Source of the DNA: Ruminococcus sp.
Lineage (GTDB): Bacteria > Bacillota > Clostridia > Oscillospirales > Ruminococcaceae
Reading direction: 5' to 3'
Length of the DNA stretch: 54,272 bases
Assembly: GCA_031262835.1 (NCBI GenBank)
Contig: JAISGY010000009.1
Span: 1-54,272 of the forward strand
Part shown: positions 27,800 to 36,410 of the stretch, in pieces
Position numbering within the stretch: position 1 is the first letter of the stretch
How the letters are laid out: every line of letters begins with the position of its first letter
Made by a program: the position numbers and the translations under genes
The notes under the pieces: generated by a model
What the model was told of the DNA's origin: nothing
What the model saw: only the letters and a program-made list of their open reading frames with translations
Database searches by the model: none

Positions 27800-28294
27800 A
27801 TGTTTTCACCGTGGGCGGTCTACGAATCCGCTTGGGATATAACCCCGGAGTTTCTAAAAAAGAACGGCATAAAGGCGATTTTTCTGGATATTGACAACAC
27901 GCTTTCGGCACATTGCGCTGATAAACCCTTCCCGGAAGTTTCCGCGTGGCTTGAACGGATAAAATCGGCGGGGATAAAGGTTATCCTCGTTTCAAACAAT
28001 CATTATCCGAGGATAAAGCCCTTCGCCGAAAGGCTCGGTCTCCCGTTCGTAACCGACGCAAAAAAGCCGCTCCCTGTCGGGTACAAAAAGGCACTTTCAC
28101 AGCTTAAGATTAAAAAAGGCGAAGCGGCGGCGATTGGTGACCAGATTTTTACCGACATCTTAGGAGCGAACTTAGCCGGCATAAAGAGCATCTTCGTTTT
28201 CCCGAAAATCCCCGAGACGTCTCTGCCGTTTCGGTTTAAGCGGGCGATTGAAAAGCCGCTCCTGCCGTCAAGGCGGAAGATTAACAAATCTTAA
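27800..28294 (+). CDS. yqeG: YqeG family HAD-IIIA phosphatase
   Basis: A 164-residue HAD-superfamily phosphatase. Motif I is FLDIDNTL with nucleophile Asp30 and acid Asp32, motif II is ILVSNN, a lysine lies in DAKKPLP, and motif III is GDQIFTDILGAN. This is the YqeG/phosphatidylglycerophosphate-phosphatase-like group conserved in Bacillota; the physiological substrate here is not established. The ribosome site is weak (GGATGTG). The gene ends 3 bases before the -35 element of the flagellar operon promoter. It may also feed read-through into flgB, since no terminator is visible. Confidence 0.9.
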   Translation: MFSPWAVYESAWDITPEFLKKNGIKAIFLDIDNTLSAHCADKPFPEVSAWLERIKSAGIKVILVSNNHYPRIKPFAERLGLPFVTDAKKPLPVGYKKALSQLKIKKGEAAAIGDQIFTDILGANLAGIKSIFVFPKIPETSLPFRFKRAIEKPLLPSRRKINKS

Positions 28295-28296
28295 CA

Positions 28297-28325
28297 CTTG
28301 CAATATCCTGTCAAAAATGATATAA
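28297..28325 (+). promoter_or_regulatory. Sigma-A promoter of the flagellar operon
   Basis: TTGCAA (28297-28302), 17 bases, TATAAT (28320-28325); transcription would start near 28332, about 27 bases before flgB. This would make the early flagellar genes sigma-A dependent, as in other Bacillota fla/che operons. Confidence 0.85.
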
Positions 28326-28358
28326 TATAGTTTAATGAAAAACCGGGAGGATAAAAAT

Positions 28359-28751
28359 ATGTCACTATTTTCGGGCGATATATCAAAGATTGTTGAAAAT
28401 GCGGTTGACGCGGCATATTATAAACAACAGGTAATAACAAACAACATAGCGAATATCCAGACCCCGGGCTATAAGGCGAAGACGGTTGAATTCGGGATAA
28501 TCCTCGACAATCAGATGAAGGTTGACAAAAACGGCAACCCGACCGACAGCGGCTCCGAAGGCGCATACCGCAAAGCCCGCCTCGGCGTCTATACATATGA
28601 ACAGCCATATACAAGGATGGAACTCGACGGAAACAACGTCGATATCGACAAGGAACGTATTGCCTTAACCGATGTGCAATACCAATACTCCGCCCTAATC
28701 GACTACATGAATTCCGGCTACCGCAATATCAGAACCGCCCTAACCAAATAA
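28359..28751 (+). CDS. flgB: Flagellar proximal rod protein FlgB
   Basis: Rod subunit assembled outside the membrane by the flagellar export apparatus. The 130-residue protein has the rod/hook family N-terminal motif ITNNIANIQTPGYKAKTVEF and a C-terminal amphipathic helix for coiled-coil packing. ATG 28359 (MSLFSGD) is chosen over 28335 because GGGAGG lies 8 bases upstream. It is the first gene of the flagellar operon; flgC follows. Confidence 0.95.
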   Translation: MSLFSGDISKIVENAVDAAYYKQQVITNNIANIQTPGYKAKTVEFGIILDNQMKVDKNGNPTDSGSEGAYRKARLGVYTYEQPYTRMELDGNNVDIDKERIALTDVQYQYSALIDYMNSGYRNIRTALTK

Positions 28752-28786
28752 TTAACCCCCGCCGCCAACAACGAAAGGAATAAGAT

Positions 28787-29278
28787 ATGGCTTTCCTAAA
28801 CAGCCTTAATATTGTTGAATCGGCGTTGTCCGTTCAGCGTCTGCGAATGGATATAATTGCCGAAAACATCGCTCATCAAGGCACAACCAATGCCGCCGCC
28901 GGCGAAGATCCATACCGCCGTCAGCTTGTTGTCGTTGCCGATAAAAAGAGCTTTTCCGACGTTTTGGGCGAGTTCCAGAACGGAAAAAGTTATCACGTCC
29001 GCGGAACATATTACCTTTCGAGAGGTCCTGTCTCCGAAACACGCGGCACAGGCGTTGCCGCAACTGCAATAACGGGCGACGGAACGCCCTTCACCCCGAT
29101 TTACGACCCGACCCACCCCGCCGCCGACGAGGACGGCTACATATATCAGACGAATGTCGATAACACCAAAGAGCAGATCGACCTTATCGCCGCCCAGCAA
29201 GCCTACGAGGCAAACAACGCCGCCCTCGAAGCCGTAAAAGGTATGTATAATAAGGCAATGAGTCTGACAGGCAGATAA
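28787..29278 (+). CDS. flgC: Flagellar proximal rod protein FlgC
   Basis: Rod subunit of 163 residues. The N-terminal helix LNIVESALSVQRLRMDIIAENIAHQGT corresponds to the usual ANIANxxT motif region in diverged form. The C-terminal DNTKEQIDLIAAQQAYEANNAALEAVK helix is typical of rod proteins. It is slightly longer than common FlgC because of an insertion before the last helix. AAAGGAA precedes the start. A 76-base C-rich gap separates it from fliE. Confidence 0.93.
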   Translation: MAFLNSLNIVESALSVQRLRMDIIAENIAHQGTTNAAAGEDPYRRQLVVVADKKSFSDVLGEFQNGKSYHVRGTYYLSRGPVSETRGTGVAATAITGDGTPFTPIYDPTHPAADEDGYIYQTNVDNTKEQIDLIAAQQAYEANNAALEAVKGMYNKAMSLTGR

Positions 29279-29354
29279 ACCACGGCTTCCCCCAAACCAC
29301 GGCGACCCTCTCCACCCCCGGCGTCCCCCACTCTGTACTTAGGAGAATTAAATC
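29279..29354. other. C-rich gap between flgC and fliE
   Basis: No gene. The gap contains two CCACGGC copies and several C-runs, unlike the balanced composition of flanking genes. The AGGAGAA site for fliE lies at its right end. Confidence 0.5.
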
Positions 29355-29669
29355 ATGCCGATATCAAGTTTCAGCCCGATAACCACCGGGATAGTTAATC
29401 TTCCGTCAATCTTCGCGGAGCAGAATGAAAACCCGACCGAAAACGCCGTTTCTGCCTTTTCGGACATCTTCGCAAATATCTACGGTGAGACCGTCGAGAC
29501 AAATTTAACGCTTCAAACCGATGCGATAAAACTCATAAACGGCGAAATCGACGATCTTCACACAATCTATAATGACATGACAAAAGCCTCAATCGCGGTT
29601 GAAACATTTGTCGCTGTTAAGAACGCGGCGGTTTCATCCTTCCAATCAATTATAGCAATGCAGGTGTAG
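29355..29669 (+). CDS. fliE: Flagellar hook-basal body protein FliE
   Basis: A 104-residue protein connecting the MS ring to the rod. The C-terminal half shows the family pattern: IDDLHTIYNDMTKASIAVETFVAVKNAAVSSFQSIIAMQV-like helix ending at the stop codon, with the conserved Ala/Val/Gln positions. Length is normal. It has AGGAGAATTAA ahead of the start and lies between flgC and fliF as in other fla operons. Confidence 0.93.
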   Translation: MPISSFSPITTGIVNLPSIFAEQNENPTENAVSAFSDIFANIYGETVETNLTLQTDAIKLINGEIDDLHTIYNDMTKASIAVETFVAVKNAAVSSFQSIIAMQV

Positions 29670-29732
29670 TTATTTTCTGCGAAAATTATTTAAAAATTAA
29701 CGTTAAAAAAAGTGGCGGTGCGAGTTTTTACA

Positions 29733-31412
29733 ATGAATGAAAGATTAAATAAAACGGTTACCGTCGTCAAGGAGAAATGGACGGGGCTTCCGCGAACACG
29801 AAGGATTGTGTTAATTGTTCTCCTTGCCGCGATAATAGTCGTTGTTATTGCCGCAGTTATACTCCTAAACCGCCCGAATTATGTCAAGCTTTACGATTCA
29901 ATGGAGCAAAGCACTGCCGCAGACATTGTGACGGCAGTCCAAGAACTGGGCTTTGGTGCAGAGATGCGGACGGACGGCTCGGTTTATGTTCAGAAGGGGT
30001 CTGAAAACACAATCGCAATGCAGCTTGCAGTTCAGGGTTTCCCGCAGGATAATATTTCATACGATGCCTACATAAATAATATTGATATGTTCTCGACCGA
30101 GTCCGAGAAGCAACAGTATCTGCGGATTGCGACCGAAGAGCGTATGGGGGCAATTATCGGAACCCTCGACGGTATCGAAAAAGCGACAGTTCAGCTTGCG
30201 CTGCCGACCCAGCAAAACACCGTTATAACCACCTTCCGCCAAGAACCTCGGGCAGCCGTTACCGTATATCTCCGTTCCCCCGACAGCCAGCTTTCAAGCC
30301 GCCAGATTCAGGGTATAAAAAATATCGTTAAAGCCGCGAACACAGGGCTTACGGACGAAAATATCGAGATTGTTGACAGCGCGGGTATTCCGCAGATTTC
30401 CACCGAAGACACCGGCGGAACGGACGTTGATAAACTTATCGAGCGGCTTTTATATAAAACCCGCCTTGAGAAAGATTTGCAGGAAAAGATAGACGCGCTT
30501 CTCCGCCCGATTTACGGCGAGGGAGGTTTTACGGCGCGTGTTAATCTCATACTAAATTTCGACACCCGCGCAGACGAGACGGTTAACTATTCCGCAGAAG
30601 ACCCGGACGACAACACCGGCGTAGTTTCAAGGGAAGATTCCGCGAACGCCTCCGGCACAAACACAGCCGACGGCGCAGTTGCCGGCGAAGAACCGAACAC
30701 CGAACAATACCCCGAAGGTCTCGAAGCAGGTCAAGCCGGAGCTTGGACCGACAACAGTAATTCGGTTAACTATCTTGTTGACGTTTACCGCTCGCAGGTT
30801 GTTAAGGATGGTTATGACGTTGACGGTTTATACGTTGCCGTCGCAATATACACCGACTTTTTAACCCCCGCGCAGATTGACACCCTGCGGAGTATGATCG
30901 GCAATGCCGCCGGGGTTGACCCGACTATTGTCGAGCAGGTTGTGTCTGTTGCGAACTTCCAGCCCTTCGTTGCCGAAGACCTCGAGGAAGAAGAACAGCC
31001 CGACATATTCTTCGGCTTAACGTTAAATCACCTTATAGTCGCAGGTGCTATTCTCGTAATCCTCCTCATAGTAATGACTATGTTTATGGTGCTTCGCAAC
31101 GTCACCCACAAGAAGCGTCAGAAAGCCTTCGAGAAGAAGATTATCGACTCCGGGCATTTCGACATGAGCGATGTTACACCGAACGAAATCGAAAAGACCC
31201 TCTTCATGCTTAACAAAGACAAACCCGAAGCCGAAATTCCCTCGCTTCTCGACGACGGCGTGGAGACGAAAGAAGTTATTATCCGCAAGGAGATTGCAAA
31301 CTTCGCCCGTCATTCGCCTGAAATTGTCGCCGCTCTCCTCCGAAACTGGATGACAATGTCCTCCGACGAGATGGCAAGGCAGGACAACAAAGACCGCCCG
31401 AAAGAGAAGTAA
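29733..31412 (+). CDS. fliF: Flagellar MS-ring protein FliF
   Basis: Inner-membrane ring protein that houses the export gate and carries FliG. About 559 residues, with TM1 at about 25-46 and TM2 near the C-terminus (about 430-452). The intervening extracellular ring-building (YscJ-like) domains include LYDSMEQSTAADIV, VQGFPQDNISYDAY and ERMGAIIGTLDGIEKATVQLA. The cytoplasmic tail binds FliG. An acidic linker (about 290-345) precedes the last ring-building domain. The frame also opens at GTG 29712; ATG 29733 is preferred because upstream bases are AT-rich without a ribosome site, though neither start is well supported. Confidence 0.95.
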   Translation: MNERLNKTVTVVKEKWTGLPRTRRIVLIVLLAAIIVVVIAAVILLNRPNYVKLYDSMEQSTAADIVTAVQELGFGAEMRTDGSVYVQKGSENTIAMQLAVQGFPQDNISYDAYINNIDMFSTESEKQQYLRIATEERMGAIIGTLDGIEKATVQLALPTQQNTVITTFRQEPRAAVTVYLRSPDSQLSSRQIQGIKNIVKAANTGLTDENIEIVDSAGIPQISTEDTGGTDVDKLIERLLYKTRLEKDLQEKIDALLRPIYGEGGFTARVNLILNFDTRADETVNYSAEDPDDNTGVVSREDSANASGTNTADGAVAGEEPNTEQYPEGLEAGQAGAWTDNSNSVNYLVDVYRSQVVKDGYDVDGLYVAVAIYTDFLTPAQIDTLRSMIGNAAGVDPTIVEQVVSVANFQPFVAEDLEEEEQPDIFFGLTLNHLIVAGAILVILLIVMTMFMVLRNVTHKKRQKAFEKKIIDSGHFDMSDVTPNEIEKTLFMLNKDKPEAEIPSLLDDGVETKEVIIRKEIANFARHSPEIVAALLRNWMTMSSDEMARQDNKDRPKEK

Positions 31413-31537
31413 GCGGCACCCCGCCCCGACAACCCCCGACAGCACAGCGGTACATCTATGCGGCAACACATCAGTACATCAGCATGATAGCATGGTAAAG
31501 TCCCGTCAGCAGAGTTTTACCGAAGGAAATATTTATA
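31413..31537. other. Non-coding gap between fliF and fliG with short degenerate repeats
   Basis: A 125-base gap with no open frame I can support. It begins C-rich and continues with related short words (ACATCAGTACATCAGC, ATGATAGCATGG). The GAAGGAAA site for fliG is at the right end. Confidence 0.5.
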
Positions 31538-32551
31538 ATGGTAGTTGAAGTCAAAGATTTAACCCCCGTACAGCGTGCGGCGATAGTCGTAACCGCTATC
31601 GGCGCAGAAGGCGCATCGGAAGTGTATAAACGTCTCGGCGACGATGAGGTTGAAAACCTTACCGTCGAGATTGCGTCGCTTCCGTACGTCGATGTCGGCA
31701 CGGTTAACGATATACTTTCCGAGTTTTACGAACTCTGCCTGACCCAAAAGGTTATCACCGAGGGCGGTCTCGATTACGCGAAAAACGTTCTCGAACGCGC
31801 TTACGGTCCCGAGCTTGCCCAGCGTCTCATGGAAAAGGTTTCAAAAACCATGCAGACGAAGGCGTTCGAGTTCGTCCGCAAGTCCGATTACAAAAACGTT
31901 CTTGCCGTTATCCAGAACGAGCATCCCCAGACAATCGCCCTTGTGCTTTCATATATCAGTTCCGAACAGGCGTCGAAAATCCTCTCCGAGCTTCCGAAAG
32001 AGAAGCGGGTTGAGGTTGTCGAGCGTATCGCGAAGATGGAACCGGCAAGCCCCGAGACGGTAAAATCTGTCGAAGCAACCTTAGAGCGGAAATTCGCTTC
32101 GATGGTTTCGATGGATCTTACAGAAGTCGGCGGTATAAACTACGTTGCCGATGTCCTCAATAAGGTTGACCGAGGCACGGAGAAATTCATCTTCGACGAA
32201 CTCTCCGCGAAGAACCCCGTGCTTGTTGAAGAAATCAAGAAAAAGATGTTCGTGTTCGAGGACATTATGTCTCTCGACTCGATGTCAATCCAGCGTTTTA
32301 TCCGCGACGTCGAGATGAAGGACCTTGCGATTGCGATAAAGGGTGCGAACGCAGACGTCGCCGCAACCCTCTATGCGAATATGCCCCAACGTATGCAGGA
32401 GTCTATTCAGCAAGAAATCGAATACCTCCACAACGTTCGTATGCGTGACGTTGACGAGGCTCAACAGCGTATCGTCGGCATTATAAGACACCTCGAAGAA
32501 GAAGGCGAACTTGTTATCGGCAAGGGCGGCGACGACGAAATTATCGCGTAA
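31538..32551 (+). CDS. fliG: Flagellar motor switch protein FliG
   Basis: Rotor protein that contacts the stator and sets torque and direction. The 337-residue protein has three armadillo-like domains. Signatures are EHPQTIALVLSYISSEQASKIL (middle domain) and the C-terminal FEDIMSLDSMSIQRFIRDVEMKDLAIAIKGA containing the charged torque residues. The N-terminus binds the FliF tail. Length and start are normal, with GAAGGAAA upstream. rmuC, not fliH, follows after 11 bases. Confidence 0.97.
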   Translation: MVVEVKDLTPVQRAAIVVTAIGAEGASEVYKRLGDDEVENLTVEIASLPYVDVGTVNDILSEFYELCLTQKVITEGGLDYAKNVLERAYGPELAQRLMEKVSKTMQTKAFEFVRKSDYKNVLAVIQNEHPQTIALVLSYISSEQASKILSELPKEKRVEVVERIAKMEPASPETVKSVEATLERKFASMVSMDLTEVGGINYVADVLNKVDRGTEKFIFDELSAKNPVLVEEIKKKMFVFEDIMSLDSMSIQRFIRDVEMKDLAIAIKGANADVAATLYANMPQRMQESIQQEIEYLHNVRMRDVDEAQQRIVGIIRHLEEEGELVIGKGGDDEIIA

Positions 32552-32562
32552 AGGGACGTATA

Positions 32563-33645
32563 ATGGAAACAGTGTTGCTCATTATCGGCTTAATTATAAT
32601 AGTATTGCTTGCAGTTGTAATTATCCTGCTTTTGCGGCGGGATAAAAATAATATTAACATTACGAAAGAACTTTCCGACGGCAGAAAAGAACAGCTTGAA
32701 CAGCTCTCACTAATGCAGACGAATATCCAGTCAACGTTATTTCAGAATTTCGACCACATTAACGACACCGTTGATAAAAGGCTTACGAGTATTCAAGGCG
32801 TTGTTGACGAAAAGCTTCAAAAAACCCTCAACGACAGGCTTTCACAGTCCTTTGAACTTGTTTCAAAACAGCTTGAAAGCGTAGGTCGGGGGCTTGGCGA
32901 GATGAAGACGCTTGCCGCCGACGCAAAAAGCCTGAAAAATGCGCTGACGAATGTTAAGGATCGCGGAACGTATGGCGAGGTTAGGCTTGAAAAGCTCCTT
33001 GAAGACACGCTTGCGGCAGGGCAGTTTGTGAAAAATGCACAGATTGACGACCGCAAAATTGTTGAATTTGCAGTAAAGCTCCCCGGGAACGGCGACAAAC
33101 CGCTCCTTTTGCCGATTGACTCGAAGTTCCCGATTGAAGACTACAACAGGCTTCTTGACGCGGAAGACAAAGCGGCGATTGAAGCGGCAAGGAAGTCTCT
33201 CACCGCGAAGATAAAGACGTTTGCGAAGGACATTCACGACAAATACATTCTCCCGCCCAAAACTACCGACTTCGCGCTGATGTTTCTGCCGACGGAAGGC
33301 TTATACGCCGAGGTAATCCGCGACGCCGCTCTCTTTGAGGAACTTCGCGTAAAATATAAAGTAACCCCCGTCGGGCAGGCGACACTCTCGGCATTTTTAT
33401 CATCACTCCAAATCGGGTTTAAAACCCTTGCTATAGAAAAACGCTCGCTCGAAATTGCTGCTACACTCGGGCGGGTGAAGAGCGAATTTGAAAAGTTTGA
33501 AACCTACCTGAAAAAAGCCCGCGACCAGCTTCAAACTGCGGATAAAACGCTTGAAACCCTCGTTTCAACCCGTACGGGAGCGATTAACCGCGCTTTACGG
33601 ACGGTTGAAGTAATTGAGGAATCAGTGGAAACAGTTTATGAATAA
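32563..33645 (+). CDS. rmuC: RmuC family protein
   Basis: A 360-residue protein with one N-terminal membrane anchor (about 4-24), a coiled-coil region (about 40-125) and an RmuC domain. The domain has GTYGEVRLEKLLED, LPIDSKFPIEDYNRLLDA, ILPPKTTDFALMFLPTEGLYAEV and a closing helical region. RmuC is a putative nuclease-fold protein linked to limiting DNA inversions/rearrangements in E. coli; its biochemistry is poorly known. Its position between fliG and fliH is unusual, but it is co-oriented, 11 bases after fliG, and overlaps fliH by 8 bases. It is therefore a real member of the operon. Confidence 0.92.
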   Translation: METVLLIIGLIIIVLLAVVIILLLRRDKNNINITKELSDGRKEQLEQLSLMQTNIQSTLFQNFDHINDTVDKRLTSIQGVVDEKLQKTLNDRLSQSFELVSKQLESVGRGLGEMKTLAADAKSLKNALTNVKDRGTYGEVRLEKLLEDTLAAGQFVKNAQIDDRKIVEFAVKLPGNGDKPLLLPIDSKFPIEDYNRLLDAEDKAAIEAARKSLTAKIKTFAKDIHDKYILPPKTTDFALMFLPTEGLYAEVIRDAALFEELRVKYKVTPVGQATLSAFLSSLQIGFKTLAIEKRSLEIAATLGRVKSEFEKFETYLKKARDQLQTADKTLETLVSTRTGAINRALRTVEVIEESVETVYE

Positions 33646-34471
33646 ATTCGTTTACAGAACGCCCTTTGTTATGCCGATAACCGAAACCGTTGCAATCGGG
33701 AACAAAGTCTATATCCCGAGCCACGAGAGCGACAATAATGATGAAGCGACAGGGCACCAAGACAGCGAAAAAGCAATGCAGGAAGCCATTGACAAAGGGA
33801 TAGACGAGGGGATAGAAAAGGCTTTAGCCGGGCTTAAAACGCGTGCCGAGGAAGAATCGGAAAAGCTAATTCATATTGCGAAAGAATCCGCAAAACAGAT
33901 TGAAGACGACGCAAGGGCGGCAGTTACGGCAATTATGGAAAAGGCGCAAAAAGACGCCGACGAGATGAAGGCGAAGGCTCTCGAAGACGGTTACAAAGAA
34001 GGCTTTGACGCCGCAAAAGCGGAAGCCATAGAAAAATACGACAAATATATCGACGCAGCGGCAAAACTCCTCGCCGATATAAACGCAAGGAAAGAATCAT
34101 ACTTCCTATCGAACGAAGCGGAACTCCGCGCAACCGTTTATGTTATCGCCGAAAAGGTTATCCACTCCGAGCTTCAAATCCATCCCGAAGCGGTTGAAAA
34201 CATCATAGCGGACGCCGCGAAAAAATACCGGAACTCAAAATACCTCAAAATTTCAATGGCTGACAACCCCGAATCAAGAAAACTTAAGGTTGACGGTTCA
34301 TTTGTAAAGCAACTTATTCCATTTGTGAAAGATATTGACATACAAATCCTTGACGACGTTCCCGAAAACACAATTATCCTTGACGACACAAACGAAGTTA
34401 CCGACGCCTCAATCCCGACCCAGCTTGATCTCCTAAAAGAAATTCTCAGGAACACAAGAGGGCGGTCATGA
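33638..34471 (+). CDS. fliH: Flagellar assembly protein FliH
   Basis: Peripheral stalk-like regulator of the FliI export ATPase. The 277-residue product has a charged N-terminal half and a long Glu/Lys/Ala-rich coiled coil (about 45-150) with GYKEGFDAAKAEA. The C-terminal domain, AELRATVYVIAEKVIHSEL and VDGSFVKQLIPFVKD onward, resembles the V-ATPase E subunit/FliH fold. ATG 33638 (MNKFVYR) is chosen over an earlier open frame inside rmuC; it overlaps the rmuC stop by 8 bases. Sequence identity in this family is weak, so position between fliG/rmuC and fliI supports the call. Confidence 0.88.
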   Translation: MNKFVYRTPFVMPITETVAIGNKVYIPSHESDNNDEATGHQDSEKAMQEAIDKGIDEGIEKALAGLKTRAEEESEKLIHIAKESAKQIEDDARAAVTAIMEKAQKDADEMKAKALEDGYKEGFDAAKAEAIEKYDKYIDAAAKLLADINARKESYFLSNEAELRATVYVIAEKVIHSELQIHPEAVENIIADAAKKYRNSKYLKISMADNPESRKLKVDGSFVKQLIPFVKDIDIQILDDVPENTIILDDTNEVTDASIPTQLDLLKEILRNTRGRS

Positions 34472-35892
34472 TAGATTTTGATAGTATAAAGCGACAGGTT
34501 AAACAGCGCGACCTATACATTTATAAAGGCAAAATCGAGCGGATTGTCGGCATGACGATCGCCGCAACAGGTCCCGAGGGGAACATCGGCGACATCTGCA
34601 AGATATACAAAAACCGGGGCAACAGCGGTGGGGGAACAGGGGGAGCAAGCGGCATCGGGGGAGCAGGGGGGGCAGGGAGCAGAAACAGCATAGGCGGCAC
34701 AGGAGGGATAAGCAGCACAGGCGGGAGTAATTCCGCGGTTGACAGCATCTACGCCGAAGTCGTCGGAATATCGGGCGGAAAGATTATGCTTATGCCCTAT
34801 ACCGACATTGAGGGCATAGGACCGGGTTCTATAGTCGAAAACACTGGCGATAAACTCAAAGTCGGCGTCGGGAAAGAGCTTGTCGGGCGGATTATTAACG
34901 CAATCGGTCAGCCTCTTGACGACAAAGACCCTCCGAAAACCACCCACAGCTACCCCATAGTGGGCGTTCCGGTTAACCCCTTGACACGCCCGAGGATTGA
35001 CGAAATTATACCGTTCGGTGTTAAGGCGATTGACGGACTCTTAACAATCGGAAAAGGACAGCGTATCGGCATCTTCGCGGGCTCCGGCGTCGGAAAATCG
35101 ACCCTCATGGGGATGATTGCGAAGGAAGTCAAGGCAGACGTAAACGTTATCGCCCTTGTCGGCGAGCGTGGACGTGAGGTTGTCGAATTTATCGAGCGGG
35201 ATCTCGGTGAAAAGGGAATGGCGCGTTCGGTGCTTGTTGTCGCGACGTCAGACCAGCCGGCGATGATGCGGAACAAATGCCCGCTTACGGCGACTGCAAT
35301 TGCCGAATATTTCAAGGATCAGGGCTTAAACGTCCTTCTCATGATGGACAGCTTAACGCGTTTTGCGATGGCGCAGCGCGAAATCGGGCTTGCAACCGGC
35401 GAAGCCCCCATAGCGAGGGGTTACACGCCGTCAATATATACAGCCATGCCCAAGCTTTTAGAGCGGGCAGGGAACTTCGACAGAGGTTCAATCACAGGGG
35501 TTTACACCGTCCTTGTCGAGGGCGACGACACGAACGAGCCAATCTCCGACACGGTCCGCGGTATCATTGACGGACACATTATCCTCTCTCGAAAGGTTGC
35601 GGCAAGAAATCATTATCCCGCAATCGACATCTTAGAGTCGGTGTCACGTCTCATGGTTGAAATTACCGACAAAGACCAACAGCAGACGGCGGCGAAGATG
35701 CGAAACCTCCTCTCGGTTTATTACGCAAACCTTGACCTTGTTTCGATCGGAGCATATAAGCGCGGCTCTAATCCGAAGCTTGACGAGGCTCTCCGTAAAA
35801 TTGACAAGATTAACGCTTTTTTACAGCAATCCATAAACGAATCCTTTGAATATGACGAAACAGTGAAGATGCTTGCCGAGGTTATCGAATGA
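34468..35892 (+). CDS. fliI: Flagellum-specific ATPase FliI with Gly-rich insertion
   Basis: ATPase energising flagellar type III export. The 474-residue protein has the Walker A motif GSGVGKST at 205-212, Walker B in LLMMDSLTRFA, ARGYTPSIYTAMPKLLERAG, and the arginine-containing ISDTVRGIIDGHI region. The N-terminal beta-barrel is interrupted: residues about 49-92 are a Gly/Ser/Thr/Ala linker inserted between the strands GDICKIY and SIYAEVVGI, where relatives have a short turn. All catalytic parts are intact, so it should be active. The start overlaps fliH by 4 bases and the stop overlaps fliJ by 4. Confidence 0.96.
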   Translation: MIDFDSIKRQVKQRDLYIYKGKIERIVGMTIAATGPEGNIGDICKIYKNRGNSGGGTGGASGIGGAGGAGSRNSIGGTGGISSTGGSNSAVDSIYAEVVGISGGKIMLMPYTDIEGIGPGSIVENTGDKLKVGVGKELVGRIINAIGQPLDDKDPPKTTHSYPIVGVPVNPLTRPRIDEIIPFGVKAIDGLLTIGKGQRIGIFAGSGVGKSTLMGMIAKEVKADVNVIALVGERGREVVEFIERDLGEKGMARSVLVVATSDQPAMMRNKCPLTATAIAEYFKDQGLNVLLMMDSLTRFAMAQREIGLATGEAPIARGYTPSIYTAMPKLLERAGNFDRGSITGVYTVLVEGDDTNEPISDTVRGIIDGHIILSRKVAARNHYPAIDILESVSRLMVEITDKDQQQTAAKMRNLLSVYYANLDLVSIGAYKRGSNPKLDEALRKIDKINAFLQQSINESFEYDETVKMLAEVIE

Positions 35893-36344
35893 AAAAATTT
35901 CAGTTTTCGTTAGGCAGGATAAAGGGTTACAGAGAGCAGATTTTAGACCGCGAAAAAAACAGCCTTGCCTTCATTCACGCCCAGCGCGTAAGCCTTGAAG
36001 ATGAAAAAGAATCCGCGAGAGCGGAGCTGCGGCGCAGTTCGGCGGAATTTTCCGAACGTGCGAAGGTCGGTGTTTCGATAATGCAGATGAATGTTTTCAA
36101 GAGTTATCAACATTCCCTCGGAATCCGAATTAAGGACATTGACGAAGCTATAATAGAGCTTTCAGACCGCATTGAAAGGCAGTTAGAGCGGGTTGTCGCG
36201 GCGACAAAAGACGTGAACAGCCTCGAAAAGCTTGAAGAAAGACAGCTTGAAGACTATCGGGCGGAACTCATAAAGGATGACGAACGCTTCATCGCCGAAT
36301 ATGTCAACAACATTGCGGTGCGAAAAAATTACAAGGCTATTTAA
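35889..36344 (+). CDS. fliJ: Flagellar export protein FliJ
   Basis: Small coiled-coil protein of 151 residues predicted to insert into the FliI ring like the gamma subunit of F-ATPases, and to escort export chaperones. It begins KKFQFSLGRIKGYREQI, the family's typical opening, and is almost entirely charged helix. It overlaps the fliI stop by 4 bases. Identity rests on this opening, coiled-coil character, length and position. Confidence 0.9.
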   Translation: MKKFQFSLGRIKGYREQILDREKNSLAFIHAQRVSLEDEKESARAELRRSSAEFSERAKVGVSIMQMNVFKSYQHSLGIRIKDIDEAIIELSDRIERQLERVVAATKDVNSLEKLEERQLEDYRAELIKDDERFIAEYVNNIAVRKNYKAI

Positions 36345-36410
36345 CGTACGCGTGAGTGTACATTAATATAGACAGCAACCCATATTATTAAGCAAGGAGG
36401 TGAAAAGAAA

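Noticed and set aside
29712-29732. GTG start for fliF
   Set aside because: Upstream bases lack a ribosome site; ATG 29733 is at least as likely, though not proven.
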